A DNA stretch of 21,353 bases from Chara braunii (taxonomy: Eukaryota > Streptophyta > Charophyceae > Charales > Characeae): NCBI GenBank assembly GCA_003427395.1, contig BFEA01000362.1, positions 381,323-402,675 on the forward strand. Direction: 5' to 3'. Under the pieces are notes generated by a model. It worked only from the letters and a program-made list of their open reading frames with translations, was not told the origin of the DNA and did no database searches. This document shows positions 7,483 through 16,745 of the stretch, in pieces (position 1 is the stretch's first letter; every line of letters starts with the position of its first letter). The position numbers and the translations under genes are program-made.

Positions 7483-8386
7483 GGTACACGCGGTCTCACG
7501 CCTCTATCGGCCCTGCATGCAAACGGATGCATTGGGGGGCTGAAGTTCCAAGCGCGATCAATCGTTGGTCGACTAGGACACATCCCACTCACCACACGTT
7601 ACACTACGTTAAAAACAAACAAATCAAATACACATAAATACAACATTCCTAGTCCCTTTACCCATAACCTTTTGATACAAAGATTGGCAAGGCGTCGCGC
7701 GCGAGACTTAAGATAAAACCACCCGGGCGCAGGGTTTACTTATATCGACTAGCAATGCAAGCATACGGAAGCAGTTGCAACGATGAAGTACTACGTAGTA
7801 CCCATAATCACGCGGTTCTCGATAGTCTCAAAAGTCGTGTTCGACATTTAAATGTTGGTTGACGCGTGCTTTGAGGGGTTAATCTTTCGACACTAGACAA
7901 CCGCCAATGCGATTGATCACTACACTCTCTTTTGCACCCTATGGAGAGTGGGTGATACAAAAGTTTTGACTCGTGGTGGCAGTCAATTCTGGTGGTTTTC
8001 GAGACAAACTCCATCATCCAGGGTTTGGAGAGAAATCAAGGGATTTGATTTTAACGGTTGCCAAAAACTTCAACGTCCTAATAATTTAAAAAAACAAATG
8101 TAAAAAGGGGTTTGTCTTTTCTCACAAACGCACAATCAGCTCAAACCTCGCTCGCATTCGCAATTGGACGCACAGATACTCGAAATATATACATAGGTAT
8201 ATACGCATAGAGGGTTATAAATACGAAACGATCACTTCTCACAATCACAGTGAGACTCCCCTCAACCATATATATATGTGTGATTGCGGACAATCAAATC
8301 CAGAGTCCGTATCATATAGGAAAAATGTCTTCTCAGAAGTTGCATTCACTCGAATATGAAACTGAAATAAACTTTAACTTTAGAAA
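7483..8386. other. Unannotated AT-leaning stretch
   Basis: No gene recognised. It has a small inverted repeat (CACTCTC...GAGAGTG near 7924-7950) and an AT microsatellite near 8267-8277. Open frames are below 115 codons and carry no motifs. Confidence 0.45.
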
Positions 8387-8890
8387 GTGAAATTTTGTTT
8401 GGCTTCAGTAAAAATTTTGGCATCTTCTTCTTTAGAAAAGTAGACTTTTCATATTTGTACTAAATCAGATAAAAGTTCGAAAGAAAACTTGAGTTTTTGC
8501 CAAGACAAAATTTAATTGACTCCTTAGATTTGTAGAAAATTCGACAGCGCTTCCCGTGGAGAAAGTAACTTTTTAAAATATATACGAACTTAAAGCTAAG
8601 TATAAAATATGAAATGACTTTAACTTTTCTAAAGTCAAATTTTGTCCAATTCCCTGAATAAGCAAAAATTTGAGCAGCACTTCCCTCAGAAAATAAAACT
8701 TTCCAGATTTCTACTAATCCAAATATAAACTTAGATAAAAAAGTAATTTTTGAAAGGAAGATTTGACTAACTCTTTAGTTTTGTAGAAATTTTAGCAACA
8801 CTTCCCCTAGAGGAAGTATCTTTCCTATAACAAACGATTTTAGAAAATGCGAGAATTTACCTAATTAAAAAAAAAGTTAGCTAAGAAAAT
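8387..8890. repeat. Degenerate ~125-bp tandem repeat, four units
   Basis: Diverged units are recognisable by an anchor near 8421, 8548, 8678 and 8799. The last three read CGCTTCCCGTGGAGAAAG, CACTTCCCTCAGAAAATA and CACTTCCCCTAGAGGAAG. Each is preceded by an ATTTGACT-, ACTCCTTAG- or TTTTGTAGAAAATT-like phrase. Spacings are 127, 130 and 121 bp. The DNA is AT-rich and non-coding. Confidence 0.7.
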
Positions 8891-9106
8891 GTAACTTTTA
8901 TAGCTCTAGCACATGACAAGCAAAGAAAGTAGTTACCTATCAAATTGAAACTCAGAATAAGTAAAGCTTTCAGTTAGCCAAATGCAAGTTGAAACGACAA
9001 TCGTAAGTACTCTCACACAGTTCCAAGGTCGAACTTTAACAATAGTTTATAGTTTTTCAATGATATATTCCGTACACCCGACTTACATAAGGCGTAAAGC
9101 TTATAT

Positions 9107-9668
9107 CATCTAACTTATGAACAATTGTCTCGCTCAACCATTGACATTATAACTTTTCTATTCTTTAAGCATGCGACTAGGCCGTCCAACTTCGTACAAT
9201 GCCTAGTCGCCCTGAATTGTTTAAAATAGTCAAGTTATATATATATCTCTTTGCACTTAATCTTTTAAGGTAGTATATGATTGAACCGTTTAACTTAGAA
9301 ACAATGTTCAACCTACCTCTTCTTACCACTAATTTATTTTTAGTTAATACTTTCTTCATTTGTGGGAAACTGTAATCAGACTATCCATCTTAGTAACAAT
9401 TGTCTAATTAACATGTTCATAAATAAAATAGTATTAGAGTATAGACAAAATTTATCTTTTGGTTCCAGCATGTGCGTGATTCCAGACCATCCAACTTAGG
9501 AATAATTGTCCGGTTATCCGCCCGATCCTTCCTCATAATAAATAAGGAGTTTAATTCATCCAACTTAAGAACAATTGCTCAAACTCTCTTTTTCAGAAAC
9601 AAAAAAAACATAAGAAACCCCAAAATAAACCAAGACGACCAAACTATCGAACTTATGAACAATTACTT
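9107..9668. repeat. Seven-fold recurring ~24-bp motif in AT-rich DNA
   Basis: Variants of CATCCAACTTANGAACAATT occur at about 9107, 9183, 9287, 9381, 9487, 9557 and 9644, all on the same strand, at intervals of 70-106 bp. The sequence between motifs is much less conserved. This could be a decayed ~100-bp satellite or a conserved motif spread through a regulatory or replication region. Confidence 0.75.
9173..9210. repeat. Perfect 10-bp stem hairpin around one copy of the motif
   Basis: GCGACTAGGC (9173-9182) pairs with GCCTAGTCGC (9201-9210) across an 18-base loop that contains the second copy of the recurring motif. Confidence 0.8.
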
Positions 9669-10924
9669 GGTCCCTAAAAAAGACAATCATATACAACCCT
9701 CGCAAGTAAGTGCAACCAGATCCGGTCAAACGCAAGCAAAACCATTTTCCTCCCGCTTTTTGCCGATGCAAAATTATTTTACAATTTGATTTCAGACAAG
9801 CAACAAAAGTGAAACTGAGATTGCGCATGCATTTCTTTACTTAAGTCAAAGTTATGTTCAAAAGTCAAACAATGGGATGCATGCAACATACTTAGTCAAA
9901 CTATAGCAAGAGGTGCATGTAAGGGTTATAATTGGGTTTATAGAAGAAAAGGAAAATTTACCACTTAGTTCCCTGCTTCCAGAACCTCACGTAGGTTCCA
10001 GTGGAGCTCCCACAATCGGTGGGGCAACCTCCCACAGAGGTCGTGACACGGATTACGGGTTGCAATCCAGCCCCAGCAGACTAGACGTAGAGAAAAAATG
10101 GCAGAAGGAGAAGTATTAAGTTTCTCTGATCCAAGGGAGGTGCACTCAGACTCGCGTGAGAGGACCTCGATTCCTTAATGAGCCTGAGGGCCCCGCAATG
10201 GCGGTCAAAATGTGTAGTCAAACCGCCACCATGCGAACAATACGCAACACAACCGGATTTTGACTATCTTCAAGTCGCAGTAATAACATTTCCTCATACC
10301 GTTACGCCCCTTTTCCCTTGACCGATCGCCGGTGCGCAACCTATAAGCGTACTGTGATAAATAGATTTTCCCTCATGCTTTCGTTCGAAATGCCGATGAA
10401 AATAGAGGAACACTCGGTAAACTCAAAAGTGAGCCACAATCGTAGGTAGTTGCAATGCTAGATAGCAATGCCCCGTAGCCTGCCCCCACCGAACTCTGCG
10501 GACTCACGACAACAACCAACAAATACTGCACGTCCAACAACCGCGCGCAACAACTCTAAGTCGCTGTTATGCCCAAACTAATTACAGCAGCAGTTTGCTA
10601 ACGCTGCACAACCTGCAACCGTCCACAACATCATGTAGTACCTGCTATATTGCTTATCGAATATGACAACAACTCGCTAACGTTGCGTGCCCAACAACCA
10701 TTCGCAACCGCATGTACCTGCTGTACATTTCAACAACGTGTAATTAAGTGCGCAACCCCCACAACCTCACAAAATAATGTGGCTTTAGCAGGAAAACTTT
10801 CGTAGGAACAATAGTCGAGGCATGCCCCCTTTGTACTCCTACTCCCCGACTCAACCCCAATGGCCAGGTGCGAGCAGATCCTGCCCTACTCCCCTCTCTC
10901 TGTCTCAGCTCTGTAACTGACCTT
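9669..10924. other. Unannotated stretch, no gene seen
   Basis: No open frame above about 105 codons and no motif. Two loosely similar segments (GCTAACGCTGC near 10596 and GCTAACGTTGC near 10675, each followed by a GTACCTGCT string) suggest an old ~80-bp duplication. A small inverted repeat GGCGGT...ACCGCC lies near 10201-10228. Confidence 0.5.
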
Positions 10925-11205
10925 ACATTACTTCTATCGATAGAGGGAGCAAAATTGGAATGAATCTTTCGCTAGATTATGGAAACATACGTTGTCTCTC
11001 AACTACTTACACTGAGAGATAGAGGGAGAGACCACTTTCCTTCGGTAGGATAAGGAACGCAACATCCGATTGGTAAGTCCCAAACCTTTGACTCTCCTCA
11101 TGCTACTTCCTTCAATAGAATGGGCAAGACTTCGATCGACAGGTAAGTCCCTACCCTTTCGGCCGGCCCACGCTACTTCCGTCGATAGAGTGGGCAAAAT
11201 TTAGA
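10925..11205. repeat. ~70-bp degenerate tandem repeat
   Basis: Units include GGTAAGTCCC (near 11071 and 11142) followed about 30 bp later by GCTACTTCC and a YCRATAGARTGGGCAA-like phrase (near 11103 and 11173). A third, poorer unit precedes them at about 11030, and a related phrase occurs at 10930. Non-coding. Confidence 0.7.
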
Positions 11206-11680
11206 ATGGATCTGCTGCCAGAACGAGGAAGAATTCAGCACCGGTGATCGCTTTGCTCCCGTCACGTAAGTTCTCTCCTCTCCCTTTCTCTCTTGCTCAT
11301 TCGCCTGTATTCGCTAAGTATCATGCGAGCAGTACGATCCTTGCCCTCACCATAGTCATTTTCTCGGTGCTTTCGCGCACTGCCTTTTTGCCTAAACTCC
11401 TCGCCTCTCGCTCTACCATCAATTTCGCCTTCACCAATCAACTCGCTTTACACGAGACGCCCGGTTTAGTGCCTTGGTTTGCCCAAATCAGCTACGAAAG
11501 AAGCAAGCATAGCGATTTCCTTCCTGCTATACTCACCTTTCTTTTTTACCCCGCCATCTTCTTCCTCCTCGTTTCTCACTAACGTCTTTCTTACTAATTC
11601 TTTGCTAAATCTGGCCTCAAAATCGGGTTCGCCCCGCCTTACAGCCCCAAATTCGGTTCTTAGTTCGTCGAAATCCGCTC
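11206..11680. other. Unannotated stretch, no gene seen
   Basis: Pyrimidine-leaning sequence. A 112-codon open frame (11244-11582) is hydrophobic and serine-rich by composition and has no recognised domain. Confidence 0.45.
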
Positions 11681-12032
11681 AGGATTGGGGGCGCTATGCA
11701 ACTTCCATTTGTGTCGCCTCCCACGTTGTCATCTCCGATCTTATTCCGAATGCACTTGGGCGCAATCCGTCCCCAAATTCACCTCACCTCTTCTTTGAGG
11801 TTGTTGCATAGTTTCTTCGTCGTACTAGCCCAACTTTCGACAGTATCCGGCCCTCGCAACGCTTGGCTCCATAAGTAAAACCCGACGAAAGAACGAAAAA
11901 AACAAAGCGGTTTGAGCCCCCGCGCTCTTCTTTGACTTATGCGCGGTATCTTCATGCCAGACCATACTGACCTTTTTTGTATCACTCTAATTTTAACGTA
12001 TGTCCCAAAGGACTTAATGGTGGTCAGCAATG
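11681..12032 (-). pseudogene. Possible further 25S rRNA-like sequence (very diverged)
   Basis: On the minus strand, scattered phrases resemble the part of 25S rRNA that follows the clear fragment at 12033-12178, in the right order. Examples are GTCGAAA followed by GCAACAACCTC (compare GTCGAAA...GTAACAACTC) and GGATTGCGCCCAAG (compare GGATGGCGCTGAAG). The alignment needs many gaps and could be chance. Confidence 0.35.
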
Positions 12033-12178
12033 CCCGCTATCCCAAAGGGAACATCTGAGAGAACCAGCGTTTAGGCGGTTCGATTAGTCTTTTTGCCCCT
12101 GTATTCAAACTCGACGAGCGTTTTTGTGCCATAGTACCACTATGGGTCTCCGTTGAGTTCCTTCTCGTCGCTCAGCCT
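12033..12178 (-). pseudogene. Nuclear 25S rRNA pseudogene fragment A
   Basis: Plus-strand positions 12061-12120 are the reverse complement of a conserved 25S segment. GAACCAGC is followed by GGTTCGATTAGTC, TTGCCCCTGTATTCAAA and CGACGAGCG, matching the eukaryotic cytosolic large-subunit rRNA. CCGCTATCCCAAAGGGAAC before it matches the CAGCTATCCTGAGGGAAAC region. Similarity extends, more diverged, to the CTCAGCC string at about 12178. Many substitutions and its split neighbours show it is not functional. Confidence 0.82.
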
Positions 12179-12230
12179 AAACTAGGGCCCCTTCCCAACG
12201 GGCCTTCTATAGAGAAACAGTGATAAAAAA

Positions 12231-12370
12231 GACGGCGTTGTGGGCCTGTCGTAAGCCCGTAACACGGTCCCGGCGAAGCGGCCCCGACGTAGATATTGGT
12301 GATGGTAACAAATATTCAAATGAGACTTTGAACACCGAAAAGGGGGGGGGACATGTTCCACATGAAAGGT
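12231..12370 (+). pseudogene. Nuclear 25S rRNA pseudogene fragment B (inverted relative to its neighbours)
   Basis: On the plus strand, CGAAGCGGCC, TAGATATTGGTGATGGTAAC, AAATATTCAAATGAGA, CTTTGAA and CCGAAAAGGGG match a 25S segment in order. That segment lies downstream of fragment A in a normal rRNA. The usual AAAGGTTCCATGTGAACGG continuation is only roughly present (GTTCCACATGAAAGG). The orientation is opposite to fragments A and C on either side. Confidence 0.8.
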
Positions 12371-12377
12371 GACAACA

Positions 12378-12645
12378 GCCTGCACCGCCGCGGGCCTCCG
12401 CCTGATGTCCCCTGTGCCTAGGCACAATTCCTGTTTGTCGGGCCCCAACCGCATGCTTACGGTCGAGCTCCTTACCGCATTCAGTAGTTGACGGGAGGTG
12501 CGCTCGCAGAAAGTCTCCGCCACTAAGTTTCTTTCGCCTCGTGGACTTGACCTCCCGCTTTCTCGCATGCACGTTGAACTCCTCGGCCCGTGTTTCAAGA
12601 TAGGCAGGTCAAATGAATTTTGCCGACATTCCGAACACACAGCAA
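12378..12645 (-). pseudogene. Nuclear 25S rRNA pseudogene fragment C
   Basis: The reverse complement contains, in 25S order, CTTGAAACACGGGCCGAGG, a GAAGCTGATTGG-region equivalent, AAGCATGCGGTTGGGGCCCG (compare GAGCATGCCTGTCGGGACCC) and GGCGGAGGCCCGCGGCGGT (compare GGTGGAAGCCCGCAGCGAT). It should directly precede fragment A in an intact rRNA. Instead the two are separated by the inverted fragment B, and they overlap in content by about 60 nt, so at least one duplication occurred. Confidence 0.75.
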
Positions 12646-13711
12646 TCCGGGCGGGGCCCCTAGCTCGGTGCCACGCCCCGCTTTAAAAGGCGATAGGCAA
12701 AATAAAAATATCAATAATAATAATAATAATAGTAAAATGACTTAAATAATAATCTGGAAAAACGAACCACGAAGTGACAGGCTATCAGTACCGCCTTGAC
12801 GGCTTGTGTGGCAAAACCATAGGGGATAGCCTCATCGAGCCCCCAACCCCTTGGCCCCTTCACGCTGCTCTGATACTCCTGTGCTGCCGCCACTAGATGA
12901 AAGTCCGACGCCGTAACCAATAGTGCTTGGCCCGAGGCTGAGCCATGTACCAGGGAACACCTATATAAGCTGGTATCATTTGGTGCGGGGATCCACTGAA
13001 ACGCTCCAAGGTTACACCTCGGCCTATCACTGAATCCACGACCGTCATCCCCCACGCCCTCCGCTCGTACGTACATGTCACGGTCAAGCACACCAATCAA
13101 GAGGCCAAATCTTTTTAATCTTAGTTTAATCGAAAATAAAAATTTTGTCGGCAACCATGCCGATTTTACAATCATCAATAAGAAGAGAGATCACGTGCGC
13201 CTTAAGTCTACACACGCACACACTCTCTACACTCATCGACCATTTGGTCAGCGTACTCAAAACACAGCCGCGTCTCGCGCGGTGTACTCAAGTTTTAATC
13301 CAAACTTATTTTCTGTCACTTGCAAAAACCAGGGCGGATACCCTTAAAGGGTATTCGCGCCGACAGCGGGGGGGTATGAAAAATGTGGAAGGTACAAGGG
13401 GGGTAATTGAGCAGCAGATAGAGGAAATGCAGAATACGATAGCTGAGGCATGTGTTGCGTGTACCAGCCCCCTGCTGAAGTTCCCCCTGGAGGGGCACTA
13501 TGAAGGGCCTCCATCTGCCTGCTGAATAATGAAATGTGAGAAAATTGTCATTAGTTATTGCTGGTGATGCCTGCTTGCTTTTTTTGTGCGTGTTTTTTTG
13601 GAAAATTTTGTAGCTGTGTGGGCAGCCTGCGGTGCGAGGACCCCCCGAGTTCGTGGTCTCCCTTTTCGAGCTACTGGGAGTGCCTGTGGCTCTTCGGGAG
13701 TCCTCGATGGA
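12646..13711. other. Unannotated stretch, no gene recognised
   Basis: It begins with an (AAT)n microsatellite (about 12715-12730). A 155-codon minus-strand frame (12711-13178) ends in a run of tyrosines from that repeat and has no known domain. A perfect short palindrome, ATACCCTTAAAGGGTAT, lies near 13338-13354. Confidence 0.45.
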
Positions 13712-13832
13712 TCACCAGCTGCTGGGTTCTTCAGGTGGGTCACCAGCCGCTGGGCTCGTCGGGTGGGTCACCAGCTGCTGAGATCTTCAGGACCGTTCAG
13801 GTGGGTCATCAGCTGCTGGGCTGTCGATGGGT
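13712..13832. repeat. 27-bp tandem repeat, four units
   Basis: Units begin near 13712, 13739, 13766 and 13805 with TCACCAGCTGCTGGG-like sequence and end near CAGGTGGG. The third carries a 12-bp insertion. The period is a multiple of three, so open frames run through it (repeats of a VGHQLLG-type peptide), but nothing outside the repeat supports a gene. Confidence 0.88.
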
Positions 13833-14155
13833 GGCATGCTGGTCACAGTTTCAGATGGCTCTTTGACTTTGTGAAGCGAGCGAAGAGTGCTCTCACCCTT
13901 CACCACCCAAAAGGGGATCGACCAGGTGTACTTTAGATGGACACACAGATGGACAAGAAGACAGACACCAATCAAATAGTCAGCAAGGCAACCAGAAGTT
14001 AAAAGTTTTACTGTTCTTGGATATTTGCATTGAGAGTTTTCTGATCGGAACGTGCTTGTGATTGTAGTCCCAACGATGTAATCACAGAAAGTCGCATTAG
14101 GAGTATGCAGCCAGCCTGTCAATGCATGTTGTAGGAGATGCCAAGCTCTAACTGT
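13833..14155. other. Unannotated stretch
   Basis: No gene, RNA or repeat recognised. Confidence 0.45.
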
Positions 14156-14487
14156 CAATCAATTAGTCAACCAGCCAACCAGTCAACCGGTTTAACCAGT
14201 AAACCAATATTCCAATCAACCAGTCAATCGGTAAACCAATCAACCAATCAACCAATCAACCAATCAATCAGTCAATGAGTAAACTAATCAACCAGTCTGA
14301 CCAGTTTGACCAAACAACCTAGCAACTAGTCAACAGTTAACTGTCAACAGTCAACCACTGAACAAGTCAACCAATGAGCCAACCTACCTACATTAATCAG
14401 TTGATCAGTTGGTCGGTAAGTGAATCAGTTAATCAATCAATCAGTCAATCAATTAATCAACTGTTGACAATGAAGTAGTCGATCAAT
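14156..14487. repeat. Four-base (CAAY/CAGT) degenerate microsatellite
   Basis: About 330 bp of CAAC, CAAT, CAGT and TAAAC words in a mostly 4-bp rhythm, well preserved at 14229-14290 and decayed on both sides. It ends just before the poly-T at 14493. Confidence 0.9.
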
Positions 14488-14492
14488 CAACC

Positions 14493-14580
14493 TTTTTTTT
14501 TTTTTTTTTTTTTTTTTGGGACAAATGCTCTAGTCTATTTGTGGGGAGCAGCACGTGCTGGGAACCGGGCCCAGCGCCCC
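14493..14580 (-). mobile_element. Short retroposon 3' end with poly-A tail (hairpin family, copy 3)
   Basis: A 25-base poly-T (14493-14517) is followed by GGGACAAATGC and the family core GTGGGGAGCAGCACGTGCTG. The hairpin arms are GCTGGG (14557-14562) and CCCAGC (14570-14575). All other copies have GCTGGA/TCCAGC, so this copy changed both partners of one base pair. The region between tail and core is shorter than in copies 1 and 2. Confidence 0.7.
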
Positions 14581-14721
14581 ATATAGAGTTAGAAAAGTCA
14601 TTTGAGATACCGGGGCCATTACCCGGCTTCAATTGAGAATCAATCTAAGAACTATTAAGAACTATTGAAGAAATTCAAGAGAATTAAAACGAGGTTGAAA
14701 AAGTATGAATGACTATTAACC

Positions 14722-15900
14722 TCTTTTGGAATGCTCAGAACCCCTAGACTCCCAAACAAAACTCTCTAAAACTATCCAACACTGTCTTATTCCCTGTCGA
14801 GCTCTCCCAGGCCTCACACTCCCACCCGACTAGGTTACAGAGCAACACAACTCGTCCCAACTTCGACCAGCGTTGTCCCAACAACAACCCTTGGTCGTCC
14901 CTTGGAATGCCCGCCCCAAAGTATTCCCAAATCTCTCTGCCAAGCCTCACGCTCCTGCAGTCAGCAGGTTACAGGGCAACACCCCAGCACCGGCCAGCGT
15001 CGTTCTGACATCGAACAACCTCAGATCCATTAATATGCCAGTATCAAACAACCTAAAGCGAGTTGATAGAAGTCCCCAGAATCCTAAAGCATTCTTTTTT
15101 TTTTTTTTTTTTGGAAGAAACATGGATAACTCTGACAGCAATTACTAAGTCAAACGGAAAGCCACAAAAGTCCTTCGAATGCTCAGAAACCCCAGAATTC
15201 CTAACAAAACCTTTTAGGATTCTCTAACACTGTGTTTTCCCTGCCGAGCTCTCCCAGGCCTCACGCCCCCACCCTCCTAGGTTATAGGGCAACACGACTC
15301 ACCCCAACTCCGGCCAGCGTCGTCCCGACAGCAACCTTTGATTGTCCCTTTAGAATGCCCGCCCCAAAGCATCCCCAAAACTCTCTACCAGGCCTCACAC
15401 TCCTGCTATCAACAGGTTACAGGGCAACGCCCCGACACCGGCCAGCATCGTTCTGGCATCGACCGCCACAAATCTGTGAAGATAACAGCATCAAAAAAAC
15501 CTATAGTGAATGGCAAGAAGTCCCCAGAATCCTAAAGCATTCTCAAGACCACCAGAAGCAATCGAGAAAATGAAACTTACTCATGAAAAATAAGAACCAA
15601 TTGGGATTATCTGGAAGCCGATATAACCGAAACCATGTTGCCCCAACGCAAATCAACTGACCAGCCTATGGCTGCCTCAACCCTCATGTCCTAGATACCA
15701 AGCTCTACCAGGCCTCACACCCCCAACCGTTGGGTTACAGGGAGGCGCGACCCACCCCAGCTCCGACCCGCGTCGTCCTAATACCAGCTCACGGTTAGCC
15801 ACTGGACTGCCTTCCACCCTCTGCAGTTCCCCAGATCTCTCTACCAGGCGCAACCAAACCCCAGCCCCGACCAGCGTCACTCTGGCATCAGCCAACCCTA
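14722..15900. repeat. ~450-bp tandem repeat, three units, each with two ~132-bp half-units
   Basis: Units are anchored at 14799, 15246 and 15700 (GAGCTCTCCCAGGCCTCAC and variants), spaced 447 and 454 bp. Each contains a second, related block about 132 bp later (for example TCTCTCTGCCAAGCCTCAC at about 14931). All blocks share GGTTACAGGGCAAC-like and CCGGCCAGCGTCGT-like phrases. The first unit is interrupted near its end by an 18-base poly-T (15095-15112) where the second continues uninterrupted. No open frame spans the array. Confidence 0.9.
15095..15112. repeat. 18-base poly-T tract inside the first 450-bp unit
   Basis: It follows CCTAAAGCATTC; at the matching place (15530-15542) the second unit has no T-run. 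It could be a tail-only retroposition, or slippage from a short T-run. Confidence 0.85.
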
Positions 15901-16338
15901 AACTCTTGGACATGGTGGCGATAACTCACCGTCGGACAATCCGTTGAAACCCACCGCGACGATCAAGGTTTCGAAATGCCGGCTCCCTTCGTGCACCAGT
16001 CGTGCTCGACACACCCTGACAACCTAAACACTCCCCCTATCCCCCCCCGACAAGACTTATCACAGCGGAGCCACCATCTCCTTTGCTGCTATGCCCTATT
16101 CCAGTCCTGCCAACTAGCCCCCTCGCCAGCAGGACGCGTCATATCCCTCCAACTACTAACCCCACTTAGCCAAATGACACTCACCCCTACCTATGCGACC
16201 CCAATATGGAGGGGTAAGCTGGAGAGAGAGAAAAAAAACTTCACCACAGTAACCAAAGTATATCGCATGCGACTAGTGCAACAACAAGATACTAGAATAC
16301 CACTCTCAGGCAGGGCAAAATCCTAACACTTCTGCAAT
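15901..16338. other. Unannotated C-rich stretch
   Basis: No gene recognised. A 116-codon frame (15976-16326) has no domain. Confidence 0.45.
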
Positions 16339-16745
16339 GATAAAAATCGTTGAGTCGAAACTTCAGAAAAAAAACGCATTCATCAATCGATATTAGCAGT
16401 GAGACCAGAGTTAAAACTCTGATGTACGGAAATCAACTTGAATTATTACTCACGAGTCCTTTGAGAAGCTAAATAGTTGGGAATCAGTATTTGAGATCAG
16501 AGCCAAAACTCTGATTTACGATCAACAAATTGAATGAGATGAAATCGAGAATTATTTAAAAATGTTTTGAAAAATAGAAATCGTCGAGTTGATACTTCAG
16601 AAAAAACACATCAATCCATCGATATTAGCAGTGAGACCAAAGCTAAAACTCTGATGTACGAAAATAAACTTGAATTATTACTCATGAGTCCTTCGAGAAG
16701 CTAGAACAGAGCCAACATTCTGATTTACGATTATCAAGAAAAATC
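16339..16745. repeat. 232-bp composite direct duplication
   Basis: CGATATTAGCAGTGAGACC occurs at 16388 and 16620 within ~135-bp blocks that agree through GAATTATTACTCAYGAGTCC. Each block is followed by a shorter relative carrying AGAGCCAA and CTGATTTACGAT (near 16498 and 16705). The core CAGAGTTAAAACTCTG can form a small hairpin. Non-coding. Confidence 0.88.

Noticed and set aside
12182-12640. 152-codon minus-strand frame
   Set aside because: It runs through the 25S rRNA pseudogene fragments, so it is not protein-coding.
12960-12995. LTR retrotransposon primer-binding site (TGGTATCA)
   Set aside because: Only the first eight bases fit a tRNA-Met-type primer site, and no LTR pair or gag-pol sequence was seen.
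12711-13178. 155-codon minus-strand frame
   Set aside because: No domain recognised, and it ends in polytyrosine encoded by an (AAT)n microsatellite.
14156-16745. CRISPR-like or other spaced repeat array
   Set aside because: Repeats are contiguous tandem units with diverged sequence, not short identical repeats with unique spacers, and the context is eukaryotic.
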